From: Terriglobales bacterium
GTDB taxonomy: Bacteria > Acidobacteriota > Terriglobia > Terriglobales > Acidobacteriaceae
DNA: 64,000 nucleotides
NCBI GenBank assembly: GCA_035651655.1
Contig: DASRFG010000019.1
Location: forward strand, 1-64,000
Direction: 5' to 3'
Shown: piece after piece, positions 7,938-15,755 of the stretch
Layout: each line of letters begins with the position of its first letter
Position numbering within the stretch: the first letter of the stretch is position 1
Notes under the pieces: model-generated
Seen by the model: only the letters and a program-made list of their open reading frames with translations
The model's database searches: none
Told to the model about the DNA's origin: nothing
Translations under genes and position numbers: made by a program

Positions 7938-8426
7938 GGAACGGGGTATCAGGCTATATTTATATGCAACCGCGTTCTCTTCTGGGCCGCGATAGTAGCC
8001 CTGGCGAAGCCCCACCTGTCTGAAGCCGCATTTCTCATAAAGAGCGCGAGCCGGCCGGTTGGACTCGCGTACCTCCAGGAAAATGGCTTCGGCGTGTTCG
8101 GCCCGAGCGCGCTCGAGCAGCTCAGTTATAAGGCGAGTGGCCCGTCCCCGGCGCGCGGCGGCAGAGCTCACGACAATGTTCTCCAACTCCCACTCCGGGC
8201 CGATCTGGCGGGCAACCAGGAACCCTTCTATAGCGTCGGATTCAGCCACCAAGGCCAGCCTGCCGGGAGCGGAGAAGATTTGCTGATACTGCGGTTCTGA
8301 CCAGTGGGCAGCCGTTTCGGCGGCGCGTTCGAGCGCGAGCATGGCGGCGATGTCGGACCGGCTGGCGATGCGGATGGAAACCATAGGCTCGGGATCAGGG
8401 TCCTGGCTTGGAGAAGATTTCTGCAT
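7923..8426 (-). CDS. rimI: Ribosomal-protein-alanine N-acetyltransferase (GNAT)
   Basis: RimI acetylates the N-terminal alanine of ribosomal protein S18 using acetyl-CoA. The GNAT fold is visible: IRIASRSDIAAMLALERA, acetyl-CoA loop region VVSSAAARRGRATRLITELL, and the C-terminal NRPARALYEKCGFRQVG plus YYRGPEENAVAYKY. The start may be the ATG at 8426, which overlaps tsaB by 32 bp, or the ATG at 8384 (MVSIRIASRSD). The tail after AYKY (SLIPRSLRSK) comes from DNA beyond the 40-bp repeat, so the original end seems to have been replaced. It is the last gene of meaB-mce-tsaB-rimI; tsaB-rimI linkage is common. Confidence 0.92.
   Translation of the reverse strand: MQKSSPSQDPDPEPMVSIRIASRSDIAAMLALERAAETAAHWSEPQYQQIFSAPGRLALVAESDAIEGFLVARQIGPEWELENIVVSSAAARRGRATRLITELLERARAEHAEAIFLEVRESNRPARALYEKCGFRQVGLRQGYYRGPEENAVAYKYSLIPRSLRSK
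7960..7999. repeat. Copy B of 40-bp direct repeat inside rimI 3' end
   Basis: It is 39/40 identical to 6551..6590 and in the same orientation. It contains the codons of the RimI signature end. Downstream of it on the minus strand the rimI reading frame runs into cassette-derived DNA. Confidence 0.85.
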
Positions 8427-9075
8427 CTGATCGCCGAATATAGTTCGCGTCCAAATCCTCTGGAGAAACTTTTTCTCCGGCCAGCATCTTCCCCAGCCCT
8501 ACGCGCGCGACAGCATCACTGCGCGGACGCTCGATTTCTTCAGCCAGCAATCCCGCTTCGCGAGCCCACTCCAGGATTCCCTTGTCCGGGGTGACTGCCC
8601 GCGCACCAGGATGAGATCGCACGTGAGCGACAAATTCCTTCCGGTTTAGCAACTGTTCGCCGATTGTCTTTGCCCGGCCTCCGGCAACTTCATATTCTCC
8701 GACGTAAGCTTCGCCCCGGCCGGCATCGAGTGCCGCGAAAATTTGGCCGTCTCCCTTTGCGGCCAGCGCAATCACCTCGAGCAGAGAGACTGCCGCGATG
8801 GGTCTTTGCAGGACCTCGGCCAATGCTTTAATTGCCGCCAGCCCCACACGAAGTCCAGTGAACGAGCCCGGCCCCGAAGCCACCACGAACCCATCAATTT
8901 GGTCTTTGGAGAAATTGTGCTGGGCGAGAAGGTCGGCAATTTGTGGGACCAATTGTGCGGAAAATGTGCCGCCCTCGAGCGGGACCATCTCTATGAGCTG
9001 GAAGCTGCGCTGATCACCTCGCGCTAACGCCACGCTGCCATGCTTACCCGAAGTATCGGTGGCGAGCAGCAGCAT
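8395..9075 (-). CDS. tsaB: tRNA threonylcarbamoyladenosine biosynthesis protein TsaB
   Basis: TsaB is the scaffold partner of TsaD in making the universal t6A37 modification of ANN-decoding tRNAs. The start at 9075 (MLLLATDTSG) gives the canonical N-terminus and a TAATG junction with the mce stop; an upstream start at 9102 is less likely. Visible family features are the ASKHA start LLLATDTSGKHGSVAL, the motif VASGPGSFTGLRVGLAAIKALA and the region VSLLEVIALAA. The length of 226 aa is typical. Confidence 0.94.
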   Translation of the reverse strand: MLLLATDTSGKHGSVALARGDQRSFQLIEMVPLEGGTFSAQLVPQIADLLAQHNFSKDQIDGFVVASGPGSFTGLRVGLAAIKALAEVLQRPIAAVSLLEVIALAAKGDGQIFAALDAGRGEAYVGEYEVAGGRAKTIGEQLLNRKEFVAHVRSHPGARAVTPDKGILEWAREAGLLAEEIERPRSDAVARVGLGKMLAGEKVSPEDLDANYIRRSDAEIFSKPGP

Positions 9076-9482
9076 TAAACGCCCTGCGGAGGATCTTCGC
9101 ACAGCTCCAGCAGCACCCCGCCGGTGCTCGAGGGATGGACAAAGACGTACAGGTGTCCGCCGGCTCCCACTTTTATATCCTCGGAAATTAAGCGCGTGCC
9201 ATCTTGCTTCAGCTTTTCGACCGTCGCCGCCAGATCGGGCACACGCAGCGCGATATGGTGTAGCCCCTCGCCCCGCCTGGCGATAAACCGTCCTATGGGT
9301 GAATCCTCGGATGTCGCTTCCAGCAGTTCGATGCGGCTCTCTCCCACCGGCACCATGGCGAGATGAACCTTTTCGTCCTCGACTGTCTCTTCACCGATCA
9401 CGGTCATACCCAGTTTTTCGTAAAATTTCTTAGCCTGAGCAAGCGACCGCACCGCGACGCCGAGATGATCAATGCTGAACAT
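9075..9482 (-). CDS. mce: Methylmalonyl-CoA epimerase (VOC family)
   Basis: It interconverts (S)- and (R)-methylmalonyl-CoA in propionyl-CoA catabolism. The 135-aa protein has two VOC beta-alpha-beta-beta-beta modules: FSIDHLGVAVRSLAQAKKFYEKLGM, and GLHHIALRVPDLAATVEKLKQDG with the ending GVLLELCED. Metal ligands expected for the family are visible as His in IDHLGVAV, Glu in SRIELLEAT, His in HHIALRV and Glu in LLELCE. It is coupled by a TAATG overlap to meaB upstream, and meaB is the usual companion of methylmalonyl-CoA mutase. The mutase itself is not in the window. Confidence 0.92.
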   Translation of the reverse strand: MFSIDHLGVAVRSLAQAKKFYEKLGMTVIGEETVEDEKVHLAMVPVGESRIELLEATSEDSPIGRFIARRGEGLHHIALRVPDLAATVEKLKQDGTRLISEDIKVGAGGHLYVFVHPSSTGGVLLELCEDPPQGV

Positions 9483-10402
9483 TATTTTTTTCCCAGCTTA
9501 CCAACAATTTCTTCTACTAGAGAATACGGGTCGCGCTGGTGGTCGGCAACCTGAGTGGCGTAACGCTCGAGTTGGTCCTGGCCCAGTTGCTCGCGCACGC
9601 GAGAGAGCAACCTCTCACGCAGCATTTCCACCAGACGCTCGCGCCAGTTTCTGACTTTCTTCTCCAGCGCGCGGTTCTCTTTCTGCAGGAAAGTTTCGTA
9701 GCTTGCAATCGCCGTCGCCAGCTCCTCCGTTCCTTGACCTTCACTGGCGACCGTCTTGACAATCGGCGGCGTCCACCTGTCTTTGCGTATGGCCAGAGAC
9801 TGCAAGGCTCTGATCTCGCGCTCCACCCGTTCCGCGCCTTCCCGGTCGCTCTTATTAATTACGAAGATGTCGGCGATCTCCATAATGCCGGCCTTGATGG
9901 TCTGCACATCGTCGCCCATGCCCGGAACGAGGATCACCACCGTTATATCTGCCAGCCGGACGATATCCACTTCATCCTGACCAACGCCGACGGTTTCGAT
10001 CAGCACCAGATCACGTCCCGAGGCGTCGAGCACGGTGGCGACGTCGGCGGTTGTGCCCGCAAGTCCGCCCAACGAACCCCGAGTCGCCATACTACGGATA
10101 TAGATTCCCCGGTCGGAATAGTGGGCCTGCATCCGGATGCGGTCTCCGAGAATGGCGCCGCCAGTGAACGGGCTTGTAGGATCCACCGCGATGATTCCCA
10201 CCGTGCGCTGCTGCTGGCGATAGTGCCGCGCGAGATGGTCCACCAGCGTGCTTTTGCCTGCTCCCGGCGCTCCGGTCACGCCGATCACTCGGGCCTTGCC
10301 GCTGAAGGGAAATAAGGCCTTCAGAATCTCCACCGATTCGGGCTCCCGGTTCTCCACCGATGTAATGGCCCGCGCCAGGGCCCGCATATCACCCGAGCGC
10401 AC
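9482..10402 (-). CDS. meaB: Methylmalonyl-CoA mutase-associated GTPase MeaB/ArgK
   Basis: This G3E-family chaperone GTPase protects and reloads the cobalamin cofactor of methylmalonyl-CoA mutase. Walker A is GAPGAGKS (residues 44-51); switch elements DPTSPFTGGAILGDRIRM and ETVGVGQDEVDIV, and the NKSD base-recognition motif, are all present. The start chosen is a GTG at 10402, but in-frame sequence before it (about NLNPEIQTLVQGV) looks like the normal MeaB N-terminus. The true start may therefore be a few codons upstream at a non-standard codon. It heads the meaB-mce-tsaB-rimI operon. Confidence 0.93.
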   Translation of the reverse strand: MRSGDMRALARAITSVENREPESVEILKALFPFSGKARVIGVTGAPGAGKSTLVDHLARHYRQQQRTVGIIAVDPTSPFTGGAILGDRIRMQAHYSDRGIYIRSMATRGSLGGLAGTTADVATVLDASGRDLVLIETVGVGQDEVDIVRLADITVVILVPGMGDDVQTIKAGIMEIADIFVINKSDREGAERVEREIRALQSLAIRKDRWTPPIVKTVASEGQGTEELATAIASYETFLQKENRALEKKVRNWRERLVEMLRERLLSRVREQLGQDQLERYATQVADHQRDPYSLVEEIVGKLGKK

Positions 10403-10472
10403 GCCTTGGACGAGAGTTTGGATTTCAGGATTCAGATTCTTTTACCGGACAGATTCAAGAAGCGAAATCCTG

Positions 10473-10928
10473 CTAGGTTTGCAGTAGAGGACCATTGGTG
10501 TCCAGTTTTAACAGTTTTCGCGCCAATCGCCCCAAGAGTGGATACTCCGCCCATTCTCCTCGGCCGGCTTTGATCCCGTACACGATCGCTACTACCAAAA
10601 CCAACACCCACATGCCCATCCATCCTAACCAGAATAGCGGCATAATGAGCAAGAATGTTGGTGGCGGTCCTGTAGACGTCTGTGGATGGCGGATGATTGC
10701 CCCGAAAATCACCAAGACCCACAGAACCATACCGACTACTGCTATGCAAACGTGCGCAATTTGGAGGAGCAATGCCTGCAAGGCATGAAAAGAAACGAAG
10801 CGCGATTCCCGCTTCAGCAAAAAAATGATCAACGGCGCTATCCACCAGCCTACGAGTTGTAAGACATGGGCCAAGGTCGCCATCGTGCGTTCGTCCTGCG
10901 TGGGGACGGAAGTCTCACAAGGCTGCAT
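10473..10928 (-). CDS. DUF4870 (Tic20-like) small membrane protein
   Basis: This 151-aa protein has three or four hydrophobic helices (LAHVLQLVGWWIAPLIIFLL, LLLQIAHVCIAVVGMVLWVLVIF, LLIMPLFWLGWMGMWVLVLVVAIVYGI). 'RFVSFHALQALLLQI' and the terminal 'AEYPLLGRL' fit DUF4870. The function is unknown. The ATG at 10928 has GAGGG about 7 bases upstream. It lies between the acyl-CoA dehydrogenase and meaB on the same strand, 17 bp and about 70 bp away, so it may be co-transcribed with both. Confidence 0.82.
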   Translation of the reverse strand: MQPCETSVPTQDERTMATLAHVLQLVGWWIAPLIIFLLKRESRFVSFHALQALLLQIAHVCIAVVGMVLWVLVIFGAIIRHPQTSTGPPPTFLLIMPLFWLGWMGMWVLVLVVAIVYGIKAGRGEWAEYPLLGRLARKLLKLDTNGPLLQT

Positions 10929-10944
10929 GCGATCCCTCTATGCT

Positions 10945-12084
10945 CTAATCTTTCAAAATCTGTCGCGCGATCACCAGCCTCTGAATCTCGCTCGTTCCTT
11001 CGCCAATGGTGCACAGCTTCACGTCGCGGTAAAACTTTTCCGCTGGATAATCCTTAATGAATCCATAGCCACCGTGAATCTGTACCCCTTCATTTGCGAC
11101 TCTAACAGCGACTTCGCTGGTGTAGAGCTTCGCCATGGACGACTCCAGAGTAGTCTTCATGCCGGCGTCTTTCATCGAGGCGGCTCGATAGGTGAGCATT
11201 CGGGCCGCATCAATTTCCGTCGCCATGTCCGCCAGTTTCCACTGGATTGCCTGAAAGTCGCTGATCGGGCGTCCAAATTGTTTGCGCTGCTTGGAATATT
11301 TGAGCGCCGCTTCGTACGCACCCTGCGCCATACCCAGCCCGAGGGCGGCAATCGAAATGCGCCCGCCGTCCAGGACTTGCATAGCATCAATGAAGCCGTC
11401 CCCTTCTTTGCCGAGTAAGTTTCCCGCTGGAATGCAGCAGTCTTCAAATATCAGTTCGGCGGTATCGCTGGCCCGCAGCCCGAGCTTGTTCTCTTTTTTG
11501 CCGGGACGAAATCCTTTTGTACCTTTCTCCACGATAAACGCCGAGAGCCCGTGGGTGTGGGCAGCCTTGTCGGTAACTGCGATCACCACCACCACGTCCG
11601 CATAGTGTCCGTTGGTGCAGAAGGTCTTAGTGCCATTCAGCACCCAGCAGTCTTTTTTGCGCAGGGCTGACATTCGTGCGCTTCCCGCGTCCGATCCGGA
11701 TCCCGGCTCCGTCAATCCCCAGGCCCCGATGGATTCTCCCGTGGCCAGCCTGGGAATGTATTTTTTCTTCTGCTCCTGGCTGCCCGCCAGGAAGATATGA
11801 TTGCTGCAGAGCGAGGTGTGCGCAGCCACGATGATTCCCACCGAGCCGTCCACACGCGACAGTTCCTCGATAGCGGTCACGTACTCCACATAGCCCATGC
11901 CGGCGCCGCCGTATTCCGGTGGAAAAATCGTGCCCAGCAGCCCCAGCTTCCCAAGTTCCTTGACGGTGGCCAGCGGGAACTCGCCAGCTTCGTCCCACTT
12001 CATTACGTTGGGCAGAATTTCGCGCTCGGCAAACTCGCGCACGCTCTTGCGCAGCTGCTGCTGCTCATCGTTGAGCTGAAAATC
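10945..12084 (-). CDS. Acyl-CoA dehydrogenase, short-chain/butyryl type
   Basis: This FAD-dependent enzyme introduces the trans-2 double bond into an acyl-CoA. Domain order is standard: N-terminal helical ([22 protein letters not shown]), beta domain with [18 protein letters not shown]-terminal helical with [21 protein letters not shown] and [34 protein letters not shown]. The catalytic base is expected as Glu in GEGTSE. I prefer the TTG at 12084, which follows GGAGGAG, over the TTG at 12117. The exact chain-length preference is not readable; branched-chain or butyryl substrates would fit the methylmalonyl-CoA neighbours. Confidence 0.92.
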   Translation of the reverse strand, partial: DFQLNDEQQQLRKSVREFAEREILPNVMKWDEAGEFPLATVKELGKLGLLGTIFPPEYGGAGMGYVEYVTAIEELSRVDGSVGIIVAAHTSLCSNHIFLAGSQEQKKKYIPRLATGESIGAWGLTEPGSGSDAGSARMSALRKKDCWVLNGTKTFCTNGHYADVVVVIAVTDKAAHTHGLSAFIVEKGTKGFRPGKKENKLGLRASDTAELIFEDCCIPAGNLLGKEGDGFIDAMQVLDGGRISIAALGLGMAQGAYEAALKYSKQRKQFGRPISDFQAIQWKLADMATEIDAARMLTYRAASMKDAGMKTTLESSMAKLYTSEVAVRVANEGVQIHGGYGFIKDYPAEKFYRDVKLCTIGEGTSEIQRLVIARQILKD

Positions 12085-12118
12085 CAAAAACTCCTCCCGG
12101 ACGCGTGAGGCTTGCAAC

Positions 12119-12137
12119 CCGTTGCTGCCGGCAACGG
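12119..12137. other. 7-bp hairpin between selW and acyl-CoA dehydrogenase gene
   Basis: CCGTTGC and GCAACGG flank a 5-base loop. There is no T-run after it on the minus strand, so it is not a typical intrinsic terminator. It could be an mRNA processing or attenuation element; this is weakly supported. Confidence 0.35.
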
Positions 12138-12199
12138 GAGCCCAGGTTCCGCAAAACGCTTCATTAGAACACAGCGGCGGGGGCTGGGAAAAATGTGAG

Positions 12200-12235
12200 C
12201 AAAACTAATGTTGGCAAAACTAATGTTGGCAAAAC
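12200..12235. repeat. Short tandem repeat, 15-bp unit, 2.4 copies
   Basis: The 15-base unit CAAAACTAATGTTGG occurs at 12200..12214 and 12215..12229, followed by a partial third copy. It lies just past the selW stop, within the gap before the acyl-CoA dehydrogenase gene. No function is evident; slippage is the simplest origin. Confidence 0.8.
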
Positions 12236-12247
12236 CAGGAGGGCAAA

Positions 12248-12472
12248 TTAAACCGCTTGAGCGGATTGCATGATCTCCGTGGCGGTGGGCATTCGTCCCG
12301 CTTGCTGCTTGGAGAACACGGTTTTTCCCTCCACGATTACGTCGAGTGATCCTAATCCGCCCATGCGGATTTTCACCTTCACTCCGGGGTTCTTTTCGAG
12401 CTCACGTTTCAGGCTCCCGGCCCGCTGTCGCGTGTCGGTTCACCAGAAACAACGCTTGATTTCAATGTTCAT
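12248..12472 (-). CDS. SelW/Rdx-family selenoprotein with in-frame UGA (CxxU)
   Basis: From the ATG at 12472 the frame reads MNIEIKRCFW, then TGA at 12442..12440, then TDTRQRAGSLKRELEKNPGV and on to TAA at 12248 (74 residues with UGA as residue 11). Reading UGA as selenocysteine gives Cys8-x-x-Sec11 after the first beta strand, followed by R..GSL..EL. The C-terminal half (GGLGSLDVIVEGKTVFSKQQ then AGRMPTATEI) fits the Rdx/SelW/SelT/SelH thioredoxin-like family, known to use CxxC or CxxU. The start overlaps the Mpo1-like stop as ATGA. A hairpin lies 5 bases after the UGA. The role is probably thiol/selenol redox with an unknown partner. It was missed as an ORF because of the UGA. Confidence 0.85.
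12403..12434 (-). promoter_or_regulatory. Candidate bacterial SECIS hairpin in selW
   Basis: Counting from the base after the UGA, bases 6-9 (CACG) pair with 34-37 (CGUG). Bases 16-20 (CGGGC) pair with 26-30 (GCCUG, one G-U). The apical loop CGGGA has several G, and a 6/3 internal loop separates the stems. The apical loop lies about 20 bases after the UGA, within the 16-37 range known for bacterial SECIS elements read by SelB. The pairing was found by eye; folding energy was not computed. Confidence 0.6.
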
Positions 12473-12750
12473 GCAGGCTTCTCTGTTCCTTGCCGTCGCA
12501 ATATCTTCTTCACCATCCACACCGGTGCCACAAAGACATGCGCAGGATTGCTCAGAAAGGCCGGCTTGTTGCCTTCAATAAGGTGGCCTAGCCAGGCCAG
12601 TGCAAACGCTGTCGGAATGAGCAGCACCGCAATGATGGGATGGAACCAGACCACAATTAATGAGGAAAACCCCAGCGGGATCGCCAGCATGTGCAGCGCC
12701 CGATTGACGGGATGATTATGTGCCCCGTCGTAATGCGAATAGAGACCCAT
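12469..12750 (-). CDS. Mpo1-like (DUF962/YGL010w) membrane protein
   Basis: The 93-aa protein carries the DUF962 signature YSHYDGAHNHPVNRALHMLAIPLGF near the N-terminus, with the conserved H-x2-N-x3-H pattern, and two hydrophobic helices. Yeast Mpo1 is a Fe(II) peroxidase/dioxygenase acting in alpha-oxidation of 2-hydroxy fatty acids; the bacterial members are largely uncharacterised. The ATG at 12750 has GGAGG five bases upstream; the TTG at 12762 is less likely. The stop overlaps the start of selW by 4 bp, implying translational coupling to the putative selenoprotein. Confidence 0.85.
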   Translation of the reverse strand: MGLYSHYDGAHNHPVNRALHMLAIPLGFSSLIVVWFHPIIAVLLIPTAFALAWLGHLIEGNKPAFLSNPAHVFVAPVWMVKKILRRQGTEKPA

Positions 12751-12768
12751 AGCAGCCTCCAATCAGCT

Positions 12769-13824
12769 TCATCGTCTGCAAATCTCGGCCAGTGCTTCGA
12801 TTGCCCGCGTGCAGCCCTCGCGATCCACATCCTTGTGCGTGACCATACGGATATTCTCCGCATCAATGCCGCTGGCCAGAATATTGCGCTCGCCCAGCTT
12901 TTTGCAGATCTCAAACGAGCTCAGGCCAGTTCCGGCTGTATTGAAAACAAGAATGTTGGTCACTACCTTGCTCGCGTCCAGCTGGATTCCAGGGATTTCG
13001 GCAAGTCCTTGCGCCAGCCGTCGGGCATTTTCGTGGTCCTCCGCAAGTCGCGCCGGCATCTTCTCCAGCGCAATCAGACCTGCGGCCGCCAGCACTCCTG
13101 CCTGCCGCATGCCACCGCCCAGCGATTTACGATACACCCGCGCCTGGTCAATGAAGGTACGGCTCCCCACCAGCATGGAGCCTACCGGCGCTCCCAGGCC
13201 CTTTGACAGGCAGAACATCACCGAGTCGCACTTGTTGGTGATCGCCGCCACCGGCCGGCCAAGCGCGGTTGCCGCATTAAAAATGCGTGCTCCATCCAGG
13301 TGCACCGGCAAGCCAGCCTCATGCGCGCCGTCGCAAATTTCGTCCAACACATTTTGCGGGTATACCGTTCCGCCCGCCATGTTGTGAGTGTTCTCCAGTT
13401 CAACCAGACCGGTCTGCGCGCGATAGTAAATCTTAGGTGCAATGCGTTTTTTGATCTCCGGCCAGGTTAGGATTCCGTCTTTCGCGGCAATTGTCCGCGG
13501 CACGCACCCGGAGAAATGCGACATCATGCCCATTTCATAGTTCAGAACGTGGCCGCGTTCGTCACAAATCACTTCCTGCCCGGGACGGGTATGCACTTTT
13601 ACCGCGATGGTGTTACCCATGGTGCCGGTGGGTACGAAGATCGCCGCCTCGCGGCCGAAGATTTCCGCTGCGCGTTGCTCCAGGCGATTGACCGTCGGGT
13701 CTTCGCCATAAACATCATCGCCGACCTCGGCTTCGGCCATCGCCCGCCGCATTTCGGGTGTGGGCTTGGTGACGGTGTCACTTCTCAGGTCAACCATTAC
13801 CGAACGCTTAGGTTCGTCGGACAT
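12769..13824 (-). CDS. ltaE: Low-specificity L-threonine aldolase (PLP enzyme)
   Basis: It cleaves L-threonine or allo-threonine to glycine and acetaldehyde. Fold-type I PLP features are clear: [20 protein letters not shown] at the start, [25 protein letters not shown] with the PLP-contacting Asp, and the Schiff-base lysine in [13 protein letters not shown]. The start is set at 13824 (MSDEPKRS) or possibly 13797 (MVDLRSD); the frame stays open to 13989, but that would overlap the upstream gene. It is followed after 18 bp by the Mpo1-like gene on the same strand. Confidence 0.93.
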   Translation of the reverse strand: MSDEPKRSVMVDLRSDTVTKPTPEMRRAMAEAEVGDDVYGEDPTVNRLEQRAAEIFGREAAIFVPTGTMGNTIAVKVHTRPGQEVICDERGHVLNYEMGMMSHFSGCVPRTIAAKDGILTWPEIKKRIAPKIYYRAQTGLVELENTHNMAGGTVYPQNVLDEICDGAHEAGLPVHLDGARIFNAATALGRPVAAITNKCDSVMFCLSKGLGAPVGSMLVGSRTFIDQARVYRKSLGGGMRQAGVLAAAGLIALEKMPARLAEDHENARRLAQGLAEIPGIQLDASKVVTNILVFNTAGTGLSSFEICKKLGERNILASGIDAENIRMVTHKDVDREGCTRAIEALAEICRR

Positions 13825-13946
13825 CAACACCGTGCTGCGCGACTCGGATTTCAGCACCATAGAGATGAATGCGCCTGAGAGGAGCTTGAAACTCCAGAGT
13901 TTAATGAAATCACGTCGAATTTGCGACTGCTTTCGCCCATGCAGGA

Positions 13947-14954
13947 TCAGCCGGCTTTTGTCGCTGAGGCACGTTCGGCGATTGCGCAATACAGATCCAC
14001 GGCTGCCGCTAGCTGGTCCTTTTCTATGTACTCCCTTTCAGTATGGGCGACATGAATGGACCCGGGTCCGACCAGCATCGGTTCGCCCCAATTGGTGAGC
14101 GCCGGAATGTCTGTAGTGAAGGCCGCAACCATGGTCGGCACACCGTCAAGGGCGCGCAGTCGCATGTAGGGGATCTCGAGCACGAAGTTGACCTCTGCCA
14201 GGTCGCCAACTGCTGCAACAATGTTCCGCCGTAGCTCCTCCGCCGGTCCGACCAGCCGATACAACAAATGGGCGCGGGCGTAATCGGGAATCACATTGGG
14301 CGCGCGCCCGCCTTCGAGCACGCCGATGTTGACGGTCGTCGGCCCAATCTCTTCATTCACGGGACGGGGCACATTCCGCAACCGGTTCAGGGCTTCGAGC
14401 AATTTCTCAATTGCGGATTCGCCTAGTTCTGGATAGGCCGAATGCGCCATTCGGCCTTTTGCAGTGACCTCCACCCGCAGGGTCCCTTTCGACGCCAGCG
14501 CCATCTTGTTCTCAGTGGGTTCACCGTTAATCAGAAATTTACATCCCTGCGGCTGCTGATTTGCTACTTGTGCCCCTTGACTATCTTTTTCTTCGCCCAC
14601 CAGGAACATCAGCCCGACATATAGTCCCTGCTTGCGGAGCCGCTCCGCCGCCGCAATCTGTGCCGCAATGATTCCCTTGGCGTCGCACGATCCGCGACCA
14701 TAGATTCGGCCCACATCCTCGGACGATGGAATAAATGGCGGCACCGTGTCCATGTGAGTAGAAAGAAAGAGCGCCGGTCTGGGCTGCTGTGGCGGGTTTG
14801 CAAGCACGTTGAAGCGGTCGCCCTCCACCGGCATTTTCTTCACCTGGTACCCCAGCCGGGAGAGTTCCCGGTACAGGAATTCTCCCACCGGGCCTTCATT
14901 GCCGGTGATTGACTCAATGTCTACAAGCTGACGAGTGAGAGAGATGATGTCCAT
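13947..14954 (-). CDS. M20-family metallopeptidase/deacylase (ArgE/DapE-like)
   Basis: This di-zinc amidohydrolase has 335 aa. Zinc-site residues are visible: His67 and Asp69 in STHMDTVPP, Asp91 in GSCDAKG, the catalytic pair Glu121-Glu122 in VGEEKDS, Glu in INGEPTENK, and a late His in [11 protein letters not shown]. The dimerisation insert begins at [20 protein letters not shown]. The substrate could be an N-acetyl amino acid (acetylornithine, acetyl-lysine or similar) or N-succinyl-diaminopimelate; sequence alone does not decide. It is the first gene of the M20-ltaE-Mpo1-selW run. Confidence 0.88.
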   Translation of the reverse strand: MDIISLTRQLVDIESITGNEGPVGEFLYRELSRLGYQVKKMPVEGDRFNVLANPPQQPRPALFLSTHMDTVPPFIPSSEDVGRIYGRGSCDAKGIIAAQIAAAERLRKQGLYVGLMFLVGEEKDSQGAQVANQQPQGCKFLINGEPTENKMALASKGTLRVEVTAKGRMAHSAYPELGESAIEKLLEALNRLRNVPRPVNEEIGPTTVNIGVLEGGRAPNVIPDYARAHLLYRLVGPAEELRRNIVAAVGDLAEVNFVLEIPYMRLRALDGVPTMVAAFTTDIPALTNWGEPMLVGPGSIHVAHTEREYIEKDQLAAAVDLYCAIAERASATKAG

Positions 14955-15086
14955 CAGTGCAAGCAGGATAACGTATATTCAATTAGTGAATGATTGAATC
15001 CCTGAGTCATTTAGACATTGGCTGGTGACTCGGTTAAGCACGGATGCGATGATTCAGTTCCTCGATCCGTCAATGTTTCAATCTTT

Positions 15087-15752
15087 ATGGCCGATTCGCA
15101 GATCAAATCTTTTTCCCTGGAAGGGCCTGCGGGCAAGCTGGAAGCCCTATTGAATAGTGGCCGGGAAGACGCCACACACGTGGCGTTGGTTTGTCATCCT
15201 CACCCGCTTTTCGGTGGCACCCTTCACAATAAAGTTGTCTTTCACGCCATGAAGGCGCTGAACGGCTTTGGATTTCCTGTGCTGCGCTTCAATTTCCGCG
15301 GCACCGGCCTGAGCCAGGGAGAACACGATCATGGACGCGGAGAGGCGGAAGATGTCCGCGTCGCGCTGGAATGGTTGAAACGAGAGTTCAATCTGCCCAT
15401 TATTTTTGCCGGGTTCTCATTCGGCGCGGCGGTTGGCCTGCGCGCCGCTTGCTCTGATCCCAATGTGGTCGCGCTGATCTCGCTCGGTACCCCGGTGGCG
15501 CCAATTGACGACCGCAACTATGACTACTCCTTTCTTAAAGAGTGCCCGCTGCCGAAGCTCTTCGTAAGCGGAGCGCGGGACCAGTATGGGCCGCAGCCTG
15601 CACTCAAGCGGCTGGTGGAATCGGTGGCGCCACCGAAGGAACTGGTGCTGATCGAGGCTGGGGACCATTTCTTCGAAGGCCGCCTGGCTGAACTCCGCCG
15701 CACCATCGAGAACTGGGTACGTGACGCTGTGCTGCAGCAGGTCGCACATTGA
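15087..15752 (+). CDS. Alpha/beta hydrolase, COG2945 family
   Basis: The start at 15087 (MADSQIKSFSLEGPAGKLEAL) gives the family N-terminus; an upstream in-frame start at 15018 is unlikely. Family motifs are VCHPHPLFGGTLHNKV, FNFRGTGLSQGEHDHGRGEAEDV, nucleophile elbow GFSFGA, SGARDQYGP with the acid, and the catalytic His in EAGDHFF. COG2945 proteins are predicted esterases of unknown substrate, about 220 aa long and cytoplasmic. It is followed after 3 bp by the glycerate kinase gene. Confidence 0.88.
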   Translation: MADSQIKSFSLEGPAGKLEALLNSGREDATHVALVCHPHPLFGGTLHNKVVFHAMKALNGFGFPVLRFNFRGTGLSQGEHDHGRGEAEDVRVALEWLKREFNLPIIFAGFSFGAAVGLRAACSDPNVVALISLGTPVAPIDDRNYDYSFLKECPLPKLFVSGARDQYGPQPALKRLVESVAPPKELVLIEAGDHFFEGRLAELRRTIENWVRDAVLQQVAH

Positions 15753-15755
15753 GTT

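Noticed and set aside
10432-10845. Alternative minus frame over the DUF4870 gene
   Set aside because: The other frame has clear membrane helices and family motifs; this one does not.
13860-13989. Twin-arginine-like stretch (RRDFIK) in frame before ltaE
   Set aside because: It would put a signal on a cytoplasmic PLP enzyme and overlap the M20 gene. No ribosome-binding site supports a start there, so it is taken as chance.
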